This document shows positions 6,137 through 6,671 of a stretch of DNA of 6,671 nucleotides, in pieces. Position 1 is the first letter of the stretch. Every line of letters starts with the position of its first letter. Source of the stretch: an uncultured Bacilli bacterium (lineage in GTDB: Bacteria; Bacillota_I; Bacilli_A; RFN20; DUOF01); NCBI GenBank assembly GCA_934101685.1, contig CAKORZ010000071.1, positions 1-6,671 of the forward strand, given 5' to 3'. Both the position numbers and the translations under genes were made by a program. The notes under the pieces were generated by a model. The model was not told where the DNA came from. It saw nothing but the letters and a program-made list of their open reading frames with translations, and made no database searches.

Positions 6137-6671
6137 ATGAATAATATAAAATCTTTAGAGTTTGATATGATTAGAAATACTTTATCTAATTATGCTTCAA
6201 TGAAATTAAATAAAGAAAAAATAATGAATTTAGAATTAATTACTAATAAAGAAGCATTATTAGAAGAGTTAAATAAAACCGATGAAGCTAGTAGAATTTT
6301 AAGTAGATATGGAAGAATAATAATTACTGAATTAAATGATATATATTCAAGTATAGATAAAGCTTGTAAAGGAGCAATTTTAAATATAGATGAATTATAT
6401 GATATAAAGCTTAGTTTTAGTATTATAAAAGAAAATAAAAACTTTTCTAAAAATATTAATCAAGAAGAATTTAAATCATTCTTTTCATTAATCAACTACC
6501 TAAGTATTTGCCCAGAAATTAATAACGCCTTAATAAAAACTATTAGTGATAATAGGGAAATAAAAGATGATGCGAGTAGTAAATTAAAAAGTATAAGAAA
6601 TGAAATAAAAAAGTTAGAAAGTGAAATAAAAGAAAAATTATTAAAATTGATTAATACTTATGGCTCAATAT
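6137..6671 (+). CDS. mutS2: Endonuclease MutS2, N-terminal part (runs off the right edge)
   Basis: MutS2 is a MutS-related ATPase without the mismatch-reading domain. It has been linked to suppression of homologous recombination and, in Bacillus, to rescue of collided ribosomes. The frame is open from ATG 6137 to the window end (178 codons). It matches the family N-terminus: LEFDMI (7-12), LSNYASMKLNKEK (16-28), TDEASRIL (48-55), then the helical lever segment with EIKDDASSKLKSIRNEI (141-157), the counterpart of the G-E-x-x-DSASPELxxIRxxI stretch. The ATPase (Walker A/B) and C-terminal Smr domains would lie beyond the window. GGAGGTG (6124-6130) sits six bases before the ATG. It is transcribed away from rnhC. 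Confidence 0.93.
   Translation, partial: MNNIKSLEFDMIRNTLSNYASMKLNKEKIMNLELITNKEALLEELNKTDEASRILSRYGRIIITELNDIYSSIDKACKGAILNIDELYDIKLSFSIIKENKNFSKNINQEEFKSFFSLINYLSICPEINNALIKTISDNREIKDDASSKLKSIRNEIKKLESEIKEKLLKLINTYGSI

Noticed and set aside
1..6671. Alternative genetic code (TGA as Trp)
   Set aside because: All Trp codons in the complete genes are TGG and no conserved frame is interrupted by TGA.
1..6671. CRISPR, tRNA/rRNA, insertion sequence, toxin-antitoxin or phage genes
   Set aside because: No spaced direct repeats, cloverleaf, transposase motifs or small paired genes were seen; coding sequence covers nearly everything.

Overview
This 6.7-kb window is ordinary bacterial chromosome, very AT-rich by eye, with genes packed almost end to end. 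Every Trp codon in the complete genes is TGG, and the genes end in TAA or TAG, so I see no TGA-as-Trp recoding. That argues against Mycoplasma or Spiroplasma. An LTA-synthase-family protein, RNase HIII, MutS2 and YwaF-type membrane proteins together, with strong AGGAGG-type ribosome binding sites, point to a low-GC Firmicute. This could be an AT-rich Bacilli, Erysipelotrichia or Acholeplasma-like lineage. The genus cannot be fixed from the sequence.

Layout. Positions 1-1811 (+) are the end of an operon: the last 77 codons of an unrecognised protein, then two overlapping integral-membrane proteins of the YwaF/TMEM164-like superfamily. It ends in a hairpin shared with the convergent gene at 1866-2921 (-), a divergent long-form PRPP synthetase (prs). 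A 188-bp AT-rich divergent region (2922-3109), rich in perfect palindromes, separates prs from 3110-5077 (+), a five-helix membrane protein with an extracellular LtaS-type sulfatase-fold domain. That gene converges on 5085-5975 (-), RNase HIII (rnhC), and a single hairpin holds both stop codons. A second divergent region (5976-6136) carries the rnhC leader with a hairpin next to the start, and a near-consensus extended -10 promoter for mutS2, which runs off the right edge from 6137.

Functional reading. The window mixes housekeeping functions: nucleotide precursor supply (prs), removal of RNA-DNA hybrids (rnhC) and MutS2 DNA/ribosome-associated ATPase (mutS2). It also holds envelope functions: a glycerol-phosphate-polymer synthase-like enzyme and two possible lipid-modifying membrane proteins. 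The proximity of rnhC and mutS2 matches what is known from Bacillus. I found no mobile element, CRISPR array, tRNA, rRNA or recognisable defence system. The least explained parts are the tandem YwaF-like pair with its unknown upstream partner, the palindromes between prs and the LtaS-like gene, and the rnhC leader hairpin. I do not claim a new system.
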